DNA of 64,000 bases. Origin: Carettochelys insculpta (lineage: Eukaryota; Chordata; Testudines; Carettochelyidae). Each line of letters begins with the position of its first letter. The first letter of the stretch is position 1. The notes under the pieces were generated by a model. That model did no database searches and was not told where the DNA came from. It saw only the letters and a program-made list of their open reading frames with translations. Positions 1 through 12,828 of this stretch are shown piece by piece. Both the position numbers and the translations under genes were made by a program. The DNA lies in the NCBI RefSeq assembly GCF_033958435.1, contig NC_134138.1, positions 176,126,798 through 176,190,797 of the forward strand, in the 5' to 3' direction.

Positions 1-2730
1 TGATTACACTTGCACTTCTCAACTTATTGCTGGTATCATATGGTATTCATCCAGCTACAAGTAATAAGCACAAAAAGAGCAATGCAATGACAAGAACCAC
101 TGTAACTTTTACATGGCATACATGTTCCTAGATCCACCTCTGCTGAAAATATTAGTTCCAAGCCCTCATGGGGAAAGGGGAAATCGTAAGAACTGTTTTA
201 TTTTGTAAGAGTTGTAATTTACTGTGTAAATTTAATTTAGTAAATTTCTCTTCTCGTGTGTTTATTTTCTTCTCCAAAGCCTTCTCTGATATTTTAATTA
301 CTTTCCATTAAAGCAAATCCATTATAAGGTCTGCTAAAGTCCATTCTGGATTTCTGATGCAGACAGGATTCCTCACTGATTTCACTGGGAAAGACTCTTA
401 TCTCAGTAAAGATTGCAAGAGCAGCCCTCAAATGTGCAACATATTTTCATCTGAAAAAATTTAGGCTTATTGGAATGAAAAGTACATTCTTGGTGTAATC
501 ATCATCATCAGAAACAAAAACTTACATTTCAATTCCTGCTGAAGAAAAAAAAATCTCACTCTTATGGCAGCACCGTGCTGTTTCCTGTTTGTAATTATAA
601 AGCCAATCATAGCTTCACCTGGTTTCAAATCCATTGCAGCATATAATAAACTCTTGCATTTTGTAAGCCAGCGTGGACCTAAGCCAAAAGCCCATCACAG
701 TCAATAAATAAAGAGTACAACTGATTCAGTATGTTTGCATAAAGCACTCAGTTACTGACTTCCAATGGCCAATTTTACATTTGTATAGCACCCACTACAA
801 TGAGGTCCTGGTCTATAGTTAGGAATCCTAGACACTACAGTAATACAAAGTAATAAGATAGTGATAAATGCAGATATATACAAAATTGCACATAGAAATT
901 CATTGCCCCTTTGAAACTCAGATATATTAAACATTAATAATAATAATAATATAACTTCAGTGTGCATGAGGAACAAGAACAAGGACATGCCCATCTCCAT
1001 TTAAATAGATAAAGCTGTTTGATTTCCCTGCTAGTTACTGCTCACATTATATCACCCATGAAATTAAAAAAGGTTAATTCCTTTGCATCTAAAACTACAA
1101 ACATGAGTAAAGCTTCCACATAAGCGGGTGAGACATTGAAAAGTACCATTAAGATTTTTTAAACACAAGACAAATTTGAGGTGTTAGATAATTTCTAGAG
1201 CTTCAACTTCAACCACTCTGCAAGTACCAGACATATATCCAGCCAGAGGATGTATTAGCTCTCTACTGTTTATTACTCTTGATCTTTCCCATCTATCTCC
1301 TAGCTAGTCTATATAATTAGATTCTTCACATAACTCCTAGAACTGTAACAACTAATTAGGTCAAATTAACTGCACATATGTTACTGGTTCTATTTTGAGT
1401 TTAACCCTTCATAATAGAGCTACCCTCTTCTTTGAAGTTCAAATGCTGCTCTGCTCAGATTTTAGTAAAAAACGTATTATGTTTTGTGTTTCATATTCTC
1501 TTACTCATACCATTACCCATTTTTAAAACAGATTTCCATTGGTTTTCACTGCTAGGTTCATTCTCTAGTCTTTTACTGCTTCACTCTTCACCCTAAACAA
1601 TTTCCATAAATCCACTTAATACTATTTACCTTATGTCCCCGTTGTTACTATAAATAAATGAGTTAGAGCTGCAGCTTAGTGAGACTGTTCTTTCCTTGTC
1701 TCACTCTTCCTTCCTTCCTTATGATGTCTGGAAAAGGATGAGAATTAAGCAATAAATGCCATGCTCTATGAGGAGTCAAAGCACAAATATCTTTTTAAGA
1801 AATATAAAGAACAGTAGCACTAAAAGCAGCCTGTAAAATTGTAGCATTTCTCTTCTTGATGTAGGATTCAGTGAATCAATTTTTTTTTAATTCAGAAAGA
1901 GGAAATACCAATCTTTTTCTTACCAGAGAAACTGACGCCATAAGAAGAGAGACCTGTTCACTGAGGTGTGGAGCACACAGCTAGAATTACATCTAATAGG
2001 TATCTTTATTGTAAAGAGAGCATGCACAATCTACACACTGACAGTTCTCATAAAATAAATTTGTGTTCTCATCTTTTTGTTTGACTATTATGACCACAGT
2101 TGTCCAGTGTCATCAATATTTGAAAATCAGGCAATTTCCTTAAATAGCTAAATATGAACCTATGAGTCTCCAGTTCAACACCCATTTTTAAAATCTCTGC
2201 CAAGACTTTGAAAGTGGCAAGGTGAAGATTTTAAGTTCTCCAGCCATTCATGCCTCTAACCATTTCCCACTTCTCATAACAGTTACAGAAAAAATGCTGG
2301 CTTAAATACAGCACTTCATGCCTATGGATTTATGGGAAAGTTATTGCTGTAGCACCAGAAAGGTTAATTCCAGAAAACTTTTCCCCTACCCAGTCCTGGT
2401 AGTACTTTACAACAAAGAGATGTTGTTCTATGTAAAATGAGGTTACAAATGCTTTTAACTCTAGACTGAATACTTACGTGACCTAATGCGTCTATTGTAG
2501 AGTAGCTCTGATCCCTTAGCCTGACGTGTACCTCACTTATAACAACAAGGTTAAGTGCTGTTTTTCCTCTTCTAATCCTGATTAGGAGAAGAGCCCTAGT
2601 GGCCCAATTTAATTGGACAAAGGTCACACATAAGATTATTTCAAATACATCAGGTGACACCAAAGGGGGGGTTGCTTTTTCCCCAAAGACTCAGCTCAGT
2701 AGCAGATAGAAACAGCACAAAATCAGAGGA
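1..2730. other. unique AT-rich DNA, no gene seen
   Basis: Stops are frequent in all frames, and the longest open frames (under 100 codons) show no family signature or splice pattern. I see no tandem repeat or element end here. A short (AAT)n-like run lies near 938-953. Confidence 0.5.
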
Positions 2731-2830
2731 AAGAACATAAGAATAGCCATACAGGGTCAGAAAACCATGGCCCATCTAGCCAAGTACCCTGTCTCTTACA
2801 GCAGCTAGTCCAGATGCTTCAGAATGAATG
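2731..2830 (-). mobile_element. CR1 3'-end fragment
   Basis: The stretch from AACATAAGAATAGCCATAC through the GGGTCAG and CCATCTAGCC blocks is the reverse complement of the conserved CR1 3' UTR that also ends the forward copy at 33560-34040 (GGTCTGACCCAGTATGGCC). Only the terminal ~100 bases remain. It is diverged and carries no coding sequence. Confidence 0.75.
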
Positions 2831-4335
2831 ATGAGAATGTCAATTTCACAGATTCAATCCAAGCTTCTATCAGGTAAAGTTTTAGGTACACTGAAAGCAC
2901 GGGGTTGTGTCCTTGACCATGGCTAAGGAAAAGAAGGACTTGAAAGAAAAAAGTAAGAGTGTTTAAACATGTTACTAATGATCTCTGCTAGAGGTTTGGG
3001 TGATTCTGAAATGTGGTTTTGGAGTTTTAGACAGTGTATGTTAGATCGTTGTCCTTTTTTAGCTCTTGAACCAATTCTCATTGAATTCAAAGGGAGTCTT
3101 CCATCTGACTTCTGATTTTATGCACTGCTCTAGGCTAACTAAGGAGGTGCACTAATATATGGTAATTGCATTTTTGGAAATTGGCTACAAGAAAAATTAG
3201 ATGGTCCAGAGGACAGGGACCTTACTACTTATCAGGTGTGGTTCAAATTCAACCATGGTCAGTAGCATCTAGAAGCTGCTACCTTTCATGGGTTTTGGGT
3301 ACCACAAGTGGAATGAGTTTGGTGGATTAGTTCAACAGGCAGGTGCCCATATTACAAGCCCATCACCCTGTGCTAACGCTATCTCATTGGGGCCCTAAGC
3401 AGGAATACTTTTGAGCTCTGCCCCACAGAAGACATACCGATGACTAATAGGGTGTCCAAATACCATCTCTTTCTTCCCCTCTGTTGTTAATCTGAGCAGA
3501 GATAGCCAGGACCATAATTGAACAGCATACACAAAAAGGAGCATTATGTTCTTACTTTGGTAACTGAAGTTTTCCCAAGAATCTTTTGGACACCTCACCT
3601 CCAACTGAACCATTCCTCAGAGGTTGTGTTCAAGACACTCCCTGCGGTTGCTGGCTAACTCTGTGGTGGCATGGGGAAAACATTGTAGTCTGAGTCCTGG
3701 TTCACACTGTCCCTTCTGTCTCTTGGTTCTTCATTACAGACATGTGCGATAAGTTTATGGCTTTAAAAAGTTCTGAAACATTTATTGCGTATATATAGAA
3801 TGGTTTAAAGTGCTAGGAATATGTTGGTACAGAAAGTAAGCTGCAGTCTTTTGTTGTTCTGTTGGGTCAGGATTGGAACACTGTGTACTGTAAAGGAGCA
3901 GAATAGCTTAAACTACATGGCTCATTGTTCTTAGGCTATTAAATCAAGTTGTCCAGCCCCACCAAACTGCATTTGAGCCAGTTTAATTTGAGCCTTGGCC
4001 CATGCAGACCCTGAGTGCTTATGCTACATAAGATAAAGAATATAGTGCCTTCAAAGAACAGAATCTGAATTTGAAGTGAGTTGATAACCATGGAGAATTA
4101 AGCAGCTCCTAGAAGGAGCATCAAGCTTGAGACACGCCCTTAGGGAAACACAAAGGATTGTGGACTGTCACTGAAGATTTTAGTTGGTTGGGAAAACATT
4201 TTCTTTTCTTCCCAGTTCTCTGACCACGTCCTGTGTCATGCTGTCCCTGCTCTGAGGGGAGAGGCTGTCATTCTCCTGCAGGTGACTCCCCATCCTGGAC
4301 GAGGTAAGTAACTTCTGCTGACTTTGATAGATGTT
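2831..4335. other. unique DNA, no gene seen
   Basis: No recognisable element or convincing coding frame. Short open frames lack family features. Confidence 0.45.
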
Positions 4336-4966
4336 ATTTGCATAGGACTCAATTCAAAACTCACTGAAGTCATAGACTCCTTTCCACTGATTCATGGGGC
4401 TTCAGATCAGACCCAAAGGCTGTGTCTACACTACAAAAATAACTTTAAAGTTGCTTACTGCAAAGTACAACTTTGAACTAAGAAACTTTGAAGGAGAGCG
4501 TTTATACACACCCTACTTCGAAGTTTAACTTCAAAATAGGGCACTACTCCATTCCTGGGAATGGAGTAAGGACTTCGAAGTTGGGTGCTCTACTTCAAAG
4601 TTAACTTCAAAGTAAGGGAGGGGGAAAAAAAAGTGTGTAGATTCTCTGCTGGCTACATCAATGTAGTGCCTAACTTGGAACTTCAAAGTTACTTCCTAGT
4701 GTAGACTCACCCAAGGCGTGTGTATTGGTGTATTCGTGTATGCTCACAGGAGAACAGGAATTAAGTCTCTGATTCTCAGTCCAATATCTTCCCCCCAACA
4801 AGCATTGAGGTATTCTCTTTCAGGACACAGTTATTTGCAGAGGACTCAATTCAAATTCACTGAAATCAAAACTTTTTCCACTGACTCAGTGAGCTTCAGA
4901 ACAGTTCCAGAGTGCATATGTTTATGCATAGAGAAGAAATTAATTCTCTGACTCTTGACCCAACAA
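4336..4966 (+). repeat. tandem duplication of ~200 bp, split by a MITE
   Basis: The block ATTTGCATAGGACTCAATTC at 4336 recurs at 4830 as ATTTGCAGAGGACTCAATTC. The text that follows (ACTGATTCATGGGGCTTCAGA versus ACTGACTCAGTGAGCTTCAGA) also matches. The second half of the unit is seen at 4716-4790 and again at 4910-4966 (AAGTCTCTGATTCTCAGTCC versus AATTCTCTGACTCTTGACCC). The first copy is interrupted by the MITE at 4418-4711, so the duplication predates that insertion. Confidence 0.7.
4418..4711. mobile_element. Harbinger-type MITE
   Basis: It begins GGCTGTGTCTACACTA and ends TAGTGTAGACTCACC, an imperfect terminal inverted repeat shared with the other MITEs here. The inside is rich in ACTTTGAAGTT and ACTTCGAAGTT palindromes. 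Flanking triplets are AAA on the left and CAA on the right, compatible with a decayed 3-bp target duplication. It has no coding capacity and sits inside the first unit of a tandem duplication. Confidence 0.8.
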
Positions 4967-5711
4967 TTTTTTTTCTATAATCACTCTCTAGAAACAAAAT
5001 TGCAATTTTTTTCAAAAATCTTCATTTCTAATGCTCTAATTTAAAAACCATTGGATTGTATTTTCTCTCTGTGCCCTTTCAACTACTTCATCATTTCCAT
5101 GTATTTTTGATTGGCAGTATCTTTTTTCTCATGCTTGCATGAAGACTTATTTATATGATTACATTACACAATAAAACCAAAGAAAAGGAAATGCTGACTG
5201 CATGAGACACTACTCAGCTAGTAGATCTGCACTAAAGGCCATTTGTCTTGGTTCATTAACATCCTTCTGTGCAGCCTTTTAATGTATTCTTGTGACTATA
5301 GTAATATTCTTCATAGATCCTTAATATGCAACATTTCTTTTCACCTAATCTGCTACTTGAGCTACTCCGAGTAGATGAAACATAACTCTGAGATATCAAT
5401 TTTCCTTTAAATGGATCAGTCTGGCTTTTAAATAGATTCTGTGAGGGTTGATAGTTTTATCAAGGGGTATTTTTTGTTAATGTAAGCAGAATTATGCATA
5501 CATTTATGGTAATGAGTGCAAGCTATTATGCTAGTCATAATACCCAGCAATTCATCTAGCATTATTTTCATAAAAAAGATTTGAAACAACTTACACCTAC
5601 AGTTTAGATTAAGGAAGAGCACTTACCACTTCTCCCTGTCAGCTGCACTCCAGATTAAAATGACTTTCCTGGGTAGTTGAGGCAAAATAATGACAATGGG
5701 ATTCTGTAGGT
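4967..5711. other. unique AT-rich DNA, no gene seen
   Basis: No element ends or coding signature seen. Confidence 0.4.
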
Positions 5712-6033
5712 CGGGGTCAGCAACCCCTGGCATGGGTGACATGGGTGGCACACAAGCTGATTTTCATCGGCACATGAGGCAGGAGCTCAGCTCCTTCTTC
5801 TCCCATGCAGCCAGGAGCTTGCTCAAAGCCATGCCACCCATGGATTAACAAAAGGCCAGCTAATGCTGCCAAATGCCACCCAAACTGTGAAGCTCTGCAC
5901 CTTAATTGATTAAAGAAGCTGTTGTAAGTAGGACTATTAGTGACTTTAAAAAGTATAAACAGCTCTCTGAATGCACATAGAGGTCAAAAGCTCAAATTTT
6001 GGCACTCAACTTTGGAAAGGTTGCTGACCCCTG
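5712..6033. mobile_element. hAT-type MITE
   Basis: The left end reads CGGGGTCAGCAACCCCTGG and the right end GGTTGCTGACCCCTG, the inverted repeat typical of a widespread hAT family. The flanking octamers CTGTAGGT (5704-5711) and CTACAGGT (6034-6041) agree at six of eight positions, as expected for an old 8-bp target duplication. The inside is non-coding. Confidence 0.8.
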
Positions 6034-6296
6034 CTACAGGTTCAGGCTGGGGAAGAGGCATTATTTGTAGATCAAAGAGGCATCACTAGGATGCCATTTG
6101 CTTCCCTTACCATTGTAGAGCCCTGTGTATGGCCTGGCACACTGCCCCCATGGAAATACTAGGACAGTAGCCCAAGAAATAAAACTCCCTCTTGGGGTTG
6201 CTTGGAGTACAAAGGGAATTAGGGGGTCCTTACCTTTGGAACTTGCTTCCTGCCCTTCCTTAGTTCAACAGAGTTCTCAGATTTGTTAATCTTCAA

Positions 6297-6518
6297 GGCT
6301 ATGTCTACACTAAAAGCATCTGTTGACAGAAGCTACTGTTGCAGTATTTTGTTGACAGAGTGTTATGCCTCAAATTTTCAAGGGACAACTCTGTTGAGGC
6401 AAAAGCACAGTTCTGTCGAGGCTCTGTCAACAGAAGGTTTCATGAGTGTAGATGCTCCCTGAGCTGTGTCGACAGAAGACTCCTTCTGTTGACAGAACTC
6501 TCCAGTGTAGACACAGCC
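6297..6518. mobile_element. Harbinger-type MITE, TSD CAA
   Basis: The ends are GGCTATGTCTACACT and AGTGTAGACACAGCC, flanked on both sides by CAA (6294-6296 and 6519-6521), a 3-bp target duplication. Inside, the palindromic motif TCTGTTGACAGA or TCTGTCGACAGA occurs repeatedly. This internal motif links it to the longer copies at 24389 and 28620. At 222 bp it is too short to code. Confidence 0.88.
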
Positions 6519-6521
6519 CAA

Positions 6522-7250
6522 GTGTATTATAAAGCCCATTTTCTTCCTGAGGCTACTGAATACAAGGTGAGCATAAGTCAATTATATTTATGAGGTGCCT
6601 GTTCACATATTCTGTGTATTTTATTCATAAGATAGTTCTTCCTAACAGCCTAGCCTTGGCACCTGTATATATTTTTAAATGCAAAATAAATAAATATATT
6701 TTAAGTAAGCCATTCTTCCTATACTACTGTACTGGTTGATCTGAAACCATTGCCATCTCCTTTATGGAATAAAAATAATCCATTAGCAGATGTTTTTCTA
6801 TTCTGGCTCTAATTAGTATTTGTGTGTTTCATCTGGAGATCTTTAAGACAGATGCAGGCTTATGGGCCTTTTCACAATACGTTTCAAGAAATCATGGCTG
6901 GTATTCTGTTTGGAGTTGGCCTGTCAGGCTGTTAAGTTTAAAGAGTATGAAAAATAGAGGAACTGTTTTAAAGTAGCAGGAGTGTCAGAATTCCTCAACT
7001 TTCTTTGCTGTCCCTTGTAGAAATATTGGAGATAAGGAAACTCTTTTATGTTGTAGCTGCTTAAGTATGTTTTGTCATGCCAGATATACCAATAATATCT
7101 TGGGCATTTGTGGTGTCAAAGGTAAGAATCCCTGAGAATGTAATGTACTGGTCAATAGTTTGGAAGTAATATCTGTAATAATTCGATGTTTTACCAGGAT
7201 TAGTAGTTATTTGTATTCTAATAGCATGGTGGGTCTCTGATTAAAGCCTC
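6522..7250. other. unique AT-rich DNA, no gene seen
   Basis: No repeat ends or coding signature seen. Confidence 0.4.
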
Positions 7251-7254
7251 TAAA

Positions 7255-7440
7255 GTTAGGGATGGGCAATAAGCCAGATTCAGTTCACCAGGGTTAGCCA
7301 CTGGTGGGCCCGCCAATGCTTCATTTACATGAACACCCACAGGTATGGCTGCTTGTGGCTTCCATTAGCCATGGATCACCATTCCCAGCCAATGGGATGT
7401 GCGGGAAGCGGCTGCTTATTGCCCACCCCAGTACAAGGAA
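7255..7440. mobile_element. GC-richer repeat fragment, probably hAT-type
   Basis: The segment with CAGGTATGGCTGCTTGTGGC, ATTAGCCATGG and CCAGCCAATGGGATGTGCGG resembles the interior of a non-autonomous element that also appears at 14345-14575 (CCAATGGGAGCTGTAAG, CCCATTGGCCAGGAATGG). Complementary CCAATGGGA and CCCATTGG boxes suggest an inverted-repeat interior. Clear ends are not visible. The hAT assignment is an inference. Confidence 0.45.
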
Positions 7441-8235
7441 ACTGTGTCACTGGATGTCAAAGGCAGACAGATATGGGACAAAATGCTGTGTTATTTGTGA
7501 GACAATTCTTTCCAAATTTGTTGCCTCCACAAGTAAAATTTGTGCAGGGAATAAGTTTGGCAGACCAGAATAATTTCTTCAGTGCAGAGCTGCTGCATGC
7601 AGGAAACTTACAAAAAAGAATAGAGGCTGATTCCCAGCTGTGTCATTACAACTGTCTACCTTTATGCGCAATCCTGCTCTGGTTTTATTTCTGTCTCCAT
7701 GCAAAATGGCTCCCACTGCACATGCCATAACTAACTATCCAATCAGTTAAATTTCAAACAATTATTAATGGCCTAGAACTTTTGGATCTCCCCTTTGGCT
7801 CTCAAAGTTTAATATAATTTGTTTCCAGTTATTTTATTTATCCACATTCTTACTTACTTACTCTGTCTGACATGCATAGGCTCATTGCTGTCAATGGGAC
7901 AACTTATGAGTATCTGCTCACCAGCAGAAGTTCATGATCTGGCTGTGACAGCTTGTGTCCCTGGGTTCACCCATTTTTAAGGCTATGATAAATTTTAATA
8001 TAAATTATGACTTATGAATATCATTTAAAACCTCAATATGCCATTTAATATTGTCCTGATAACCTATGAATGACACACTCTATGTAAAGCTGTATGATTC
8101 TGCTAAAGAAGTTCCAAGTCTTGAGAAGAGTCACAAACCAGCTTCCCAGAGTCAAAAGCTGAGTTGACACCTCAGCCAGGTGTCAATAAAATCAAATGGA
8201 TTGTCATCTGTTAAGTGGCCATCTTTGGGCAGAAA
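7441..8235. other. unique DNA, no gene seen
   Basis: A 133-codon open frame runs through 7329-7730 but starts inside the repeat fragment. It shows no recognisable domain, so I do not call it a gene. Confidence 0.35.
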
Positions 8236-9135
8236 GACTATGGCTGCACCTACAGAGACAGCTTCTGTCAACAAAACTTGCTGTGCATTCACACTCTGTG
8301 CTCTGTTGAGAGTTTGTTGACAAAACCCAGCACTTCTTCCGGCAGCATTATACCTCTCCTCGATAAGGTATAGCACCTCTGTTGATAGTTTCTTGTCGAC
8401 AGAGTGCCTGTGTAGACAGGTCTGTCAACAGAACATGTCCTCCATGGTGGCTGGCAGCCTGGAGATAGAAGATGCCTTCTCCACATCAAGCAGGTCTCTA
8501 TGGTCACTGCTTCATCCTGCTCTTAAAGGAACAGAGCTCCAGGAAGCCCCATGCAGGAAGCCAGGGGACACTGTGCAATGGATCCTGATGTGCCAACGTG
8601 GACAGGAACCTATGCCCTGGGATGGGCACATGTGCTATGTACACGCTGGGGTGGACCCAGTGGGCAGCCTCTGGGCATGGCTGCTGGCCTCTCCTGCCAG
8701 TGCCCATGACACCACGATGTCCATGCATGGCAGGGCCCACCATTCGGGGGCACAGGTTTGTACACCCTGGTTGGACCCTTTCCATGGCTTGGGGCTGGGG
8801 GCTGCAGCCCATGGCAGGGGGTCAGTCGCAGGCCCTGTGCTGCAGGAGGGACTTGCTATCCCACTTCCTTTACCACAGCTGTACTGTCAGAGGGCCAGGC
8901 CAGCCCAGAGAGGAGCCAAAGCCAGAGCCAGTGGGACCAGGACCAGTGCTACAGAGGGAGGATACCCCACCAGCCTCAAGGACCTGTCACCACCTGGAGG
9001 AGGATGGCCAGCGGGCATTGGTGGTCACAATCCAGGAGCAGCTGTGGATGGAGGGGAAGTGGCAGTGGGACCAGCTCCAGGTCTTGGAACTGTGACTGAC
9101 CAGGGCTGAGGATGCCCTTGACCTGGTGGAGGCCT
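8236..9135. mobile_element. remnant of a longer Harbinger-like element with Myb-gene relic
   Basis: The left part (8236-8440) is the reverse complement of the TCTGTTGACAGA-type sequence found at the right end of the MITE at 24389: TTTGTTGACAAAACCCAGCAC and GCATTATACCTCTC recur. Beyond it lies GC-rich DNA where one frame reads EEPKPEPVGPGP and later QEQLWMEGKWQWDQLQVLEL. That resembles the proline-rich linker and charged C-terminal helix of the Myb-like gene in the Harbinger copies at 15 kb and 48 kb. Stops break it. It looks like the end of a longer, once coding, relative of the short MITEs. Confidence 0.5.
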
Positions 9136-9269
9136 GGCTGGCCCAGGGTGCCGCATCCCCTGCTGCCTCCCATCTCCCAGCTGTGTCCTGAAACTTTAAG
9201 GCACCCAGAGCTGACTGCTATAGAGCTCTGGCTGCTAGCTGGGGCATCTCTGTGCTCCGGGGAAAGACT

Positions 9270-9566
9270 AGCTCCAGGAGGGCTTATTTCAAAATGACAG
9301 CCAGTGGAGCAACTGCATGTTTCATTTTGAAATCAACATTGAAATGAGGTGTTATTCCCAAGATGGAGTGGAACAACACCTTCATCATTAACGCCTTTTT
9401 ATTTCGAAGTTGATTTCGAAACAAGTGATTTGTGTGTAGTTGCTCTGCTGCTCATTCTGAAATCACCCCTCATTTCAAAATTGCTTTCAAAATAAATGAC
9501 CTACTCGTGTGGCCACAGCCTATCAGAATAGCTTATTTTGAAATAACGCTTGTGTAGATGTACCCT
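9270..9566. mobile_element. Harbinger-type MITE fragment (TTTCAAAAT-rich)
   Basis: Repeated TTTTGAAAT, TTTCGAAAT and ATTTCAAAA boxes end in TTGTGTAGATGTACCCTT, a decayed form of the usual end. The left boundary is unclear because it abuts the preceding remnant. It is non-coding. Confidence 0.6.
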
Positions 9567-11056
9567 TATTTTTTTTTTAAAAAATCAAGATATATAAATA
9601 ACAGAAGGCATTACTGGTACAGTTGGGGAACATTCCATGGGTCGACAGAGTGTCTGTTCTTTGAAATCTATGTCAATTTGCTGAAAAATCTGATAAAACT
9701 GATCATGTCCCTCTCCCTGTAATGATTTATATATGGGAGTATCTTTATGCACATGATTAGTCATACTGAGCTCAGCATGTAAGTCGTGGTAAGAATTGGG
9801 CCCATTTTTATTCCATTAAATTCACATCTTGAGCCAAATTAATCTGAGCTACTCACACCAGTCAATTTTTCTCACTGTAGGACAGTTCCATCTCTAAAGT
9901 CCATTATCAGCTGAACCTTCCAACTGATATTCTGCGTCAGAAAAATATACCCCGATACAGAATGTGCTTCAGGTTCCAATTTCATCTGTATGAACTGAAA
10001 CGGAGACAAAACCTTTTCATTTGAAGCAACCAACCCACAGTTTGATCACAGGGATCTGATATTGTTCTTTCCCCTTCTCTCTCTGCCAACAATGTATCCA
10101 ATCTGCCTGAACCTCCTACTGAAATATCAACCAACATTTCACAAAACTGAATAAGTGTAATTTCTCCTTTAAAAACTGTCAAATCCCCAAATCCCAAGTG
10201 ATAAGAGGAAACACTGTAACTTCAAAAGTATTGAATACAGAAAAACACCAGTAAATGTGTCAAAAATATTCAAAATGTTTTGTTACATTTGTTAAAAAAG
10301 TAAACAATCCAAACCTGATATAATGGAGTCTTCAAATTATTACAGAAAAATAACCTCGCTACATACAATGCAAGAAAACTGTGTAATTAAAAAGGTGTAT
10401 TTTCCATGGACATATATCATAGACATAACAGCAAAGTTAGTTATATGAACTTGCTCCAACACTCAGTGAAAACTATACAGTTTTCATTTAATTCAGTGGG
10501 TTCTGGATCAGCTCCAGTTTGCATAATTTAAATCCCCTTTATAGAATTTTGTGCTAGAAAATAAACTGTGAAGGAAGAAGATAAAATCAACAACATGCTG
10601 TTTGTGTTATAGGTGGTGAAACAATGTTACAGAGCCTAATGGGAACAGACACTGCCTGTAAATCTTGTCACATATAATGAAGAGTAAGAGAATAAAAAGA
10701 GATGTGAGTAATCAGAGTATGCTCAGGCCATACGTGCTTTAAAATATCTTAAATAAAAGTTATCTAAATGCCAAAACAGAATTTTCTACATCAGTCAGCA
10801 ATAGCCAATGTTGGAAATTGACCAGGATACCAGCTGTGTCTCTGTGAACAATTACAAAAAAATTAAGTAATTTCAGGTATTACTTCTCTTCCTGACTGCT
10901 CCCTTTTCCCTCTTCTTGTGCTGCCTTGGCATTCATGTTTTTTTTTTTTAATTATATCTCTTTGAAACACTTTTTCCTTGCAACAACCAGAGAGAAATTA
11001 ACACAACATGGGTTGGGGGCAGCTGACCAAAGTCCAGACATGTCAGAGATAGCTTA
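9567..11056. other. unique AT-rich DNA, no gene seen
   Basis: No coding signature or element ends seen. A poly-T run occurs near 10938. Confidence 0.45.
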
Positions 11057-11252
11057 GGCTGCATCTACACCACAAGATAAATTCAAATTTAATTCAGTTT
11101 GCTCAACTTTACCATATGACTGTCTTCACTGTAAAGACCATTAGCTCAATTTTGGGTGCACTAATCTCAAGATTACAAAGTCGCAGTTACCTGACAGGTA
11201 TAGAATTAAGCTCAAATTGAGAAGTTCATTAAAGGCAAGTGTAGAAGCACCA
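11057..11252. mobile_element. old Harbinger-type MITE
   Basis: It starts GGCTGCATCTACACC and ends GCAAGTGTAGAAGCACC. The inside is rich in TCAAATTGAG and TTCAAATTTAA-like boxes. It is strongly diverged, and no clean target duplication is visible. Confidence 0.55.
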
Positions 11253-12792
11253 CGTCTTAAAAGCAAACTTATTAGCCTCCAGAGGTGTCCCCTCAGTGCT
11301 CTGCTCTGGCTGCTGCTCTCCAGTAACAGGAAGACTGTGAATTTCCAAGTGGGAGCAGCGAGCCTTTAGCTATGGGCTCATGTTAGTATGAGAGCCTGAG
11401 AAACGGTTTCTTTCTTTCTATACTATTAGTGCGATGAGTGCATCTACCCATTCAAATAGCCCCTGCAGGGAGTTTGCCGCTCTGTCTGTACACTTGTTGA
11501 ACCTTTCTAATCCAGAACTCTTTTGTCCTGCAACATCTGTAATCTGGCATGATTTTAGTTAGCTGGATGACCACTTATTATGTATATGGCCATGTTTCCT
11601 GTGGTCTCATAAAGTTTGTTTCCAGCCACCAGTGCTGGCTCTCAGTTTTCGTGCTGTTACTTAGAAGACATTTAAGAGTAAATTACAGATAATTGCCAGT
11701 AACAAGTGGAAGCGATGGTAATGCTGCTAACAAGATCGAGCTCCCATGGTCCAGGAAATTCTGTCATCTGGAATCAGTCAGGTCCCAAGTGTGCCGGATT
11801 AGAGAGTTTCAACCTGTGCTGTGTAGCTGGAGGAACAGGGAAACTAAATACACACAGAATGCTGTGGCTGCTACAAAATACACAGTCCTCCTTAACCCTT
11901 TCAGGGCCATCATGGATATATGCCCTACTACAGGAAGGCTCCCAATCACTTCTCCCAAGGAAGTGGAGGTGGGATATAAGTATGAGAAAAATGAGAAAAA
12001 CTCCACCCTAAAACAGTATGAAAATTAAAAAGTGAAAAAAAATCCCACATTTGTTTGGAAATTTTCCGTAGACATGAGTGAGTAATTCTACAAGGCCCAA
12101 TGGTAGCCTTAGGTTTTAAATGTTACAACCTTTGGTAACAAATTCAAACATGAGTGTGATTTAAACTGATAGAGTGTCCCTTTAGCTGCAGTACATTTTG
12201 ACAGCGTATAAGATTATCCACCTGACAACCTCATCTTCTGACTAGAGCAGACCAAAAAACAGGAGATGGTTTCATGAAAAATCCAAAGAGGTGAACCCTG
12301 GGAAATGGAAAGAAGACTCGCTTTCCACAGTATTTTCTACAAGTGTTTATCGACATAATCTGTTTACTGGGGAAATAGCAACATCAAAGGAAATTGTGTC
12401 CCTGACCCCCAACATTTTCTTTTTTCCATTTTACAATACCTCCTAAAATTACCATCCTTTCAGAACACTCTATGATCCCAAGAGTCTCAACACTATAACA
12501 ATCTTCTTTCTCATGACTATCCTGAGCACAGTGAAGTGAAGAATGACATGTTCCCTCACCTCAGGAGTCATTCTGTCTCCCTGATATGCTGAAAACTTCT
12601 CTGTCCAGGTCTCAGAAACCTGGTGAAATCCTGGTCTTACTCACTTAATAACTATTTGGTCACTGCCTTCACTAGGATCGTCATTTCACCCTGGACTTTG
12701 GACTTGCTCCTTTGGTCAGGGCATTCTTTGTGGTGTCACTAAGGTTAATGGCTCAAAAGCTCTTAACTTGTCCACTAATGGATTAAAGTCCA

Positions 12793-12828
<36 letters not shown>

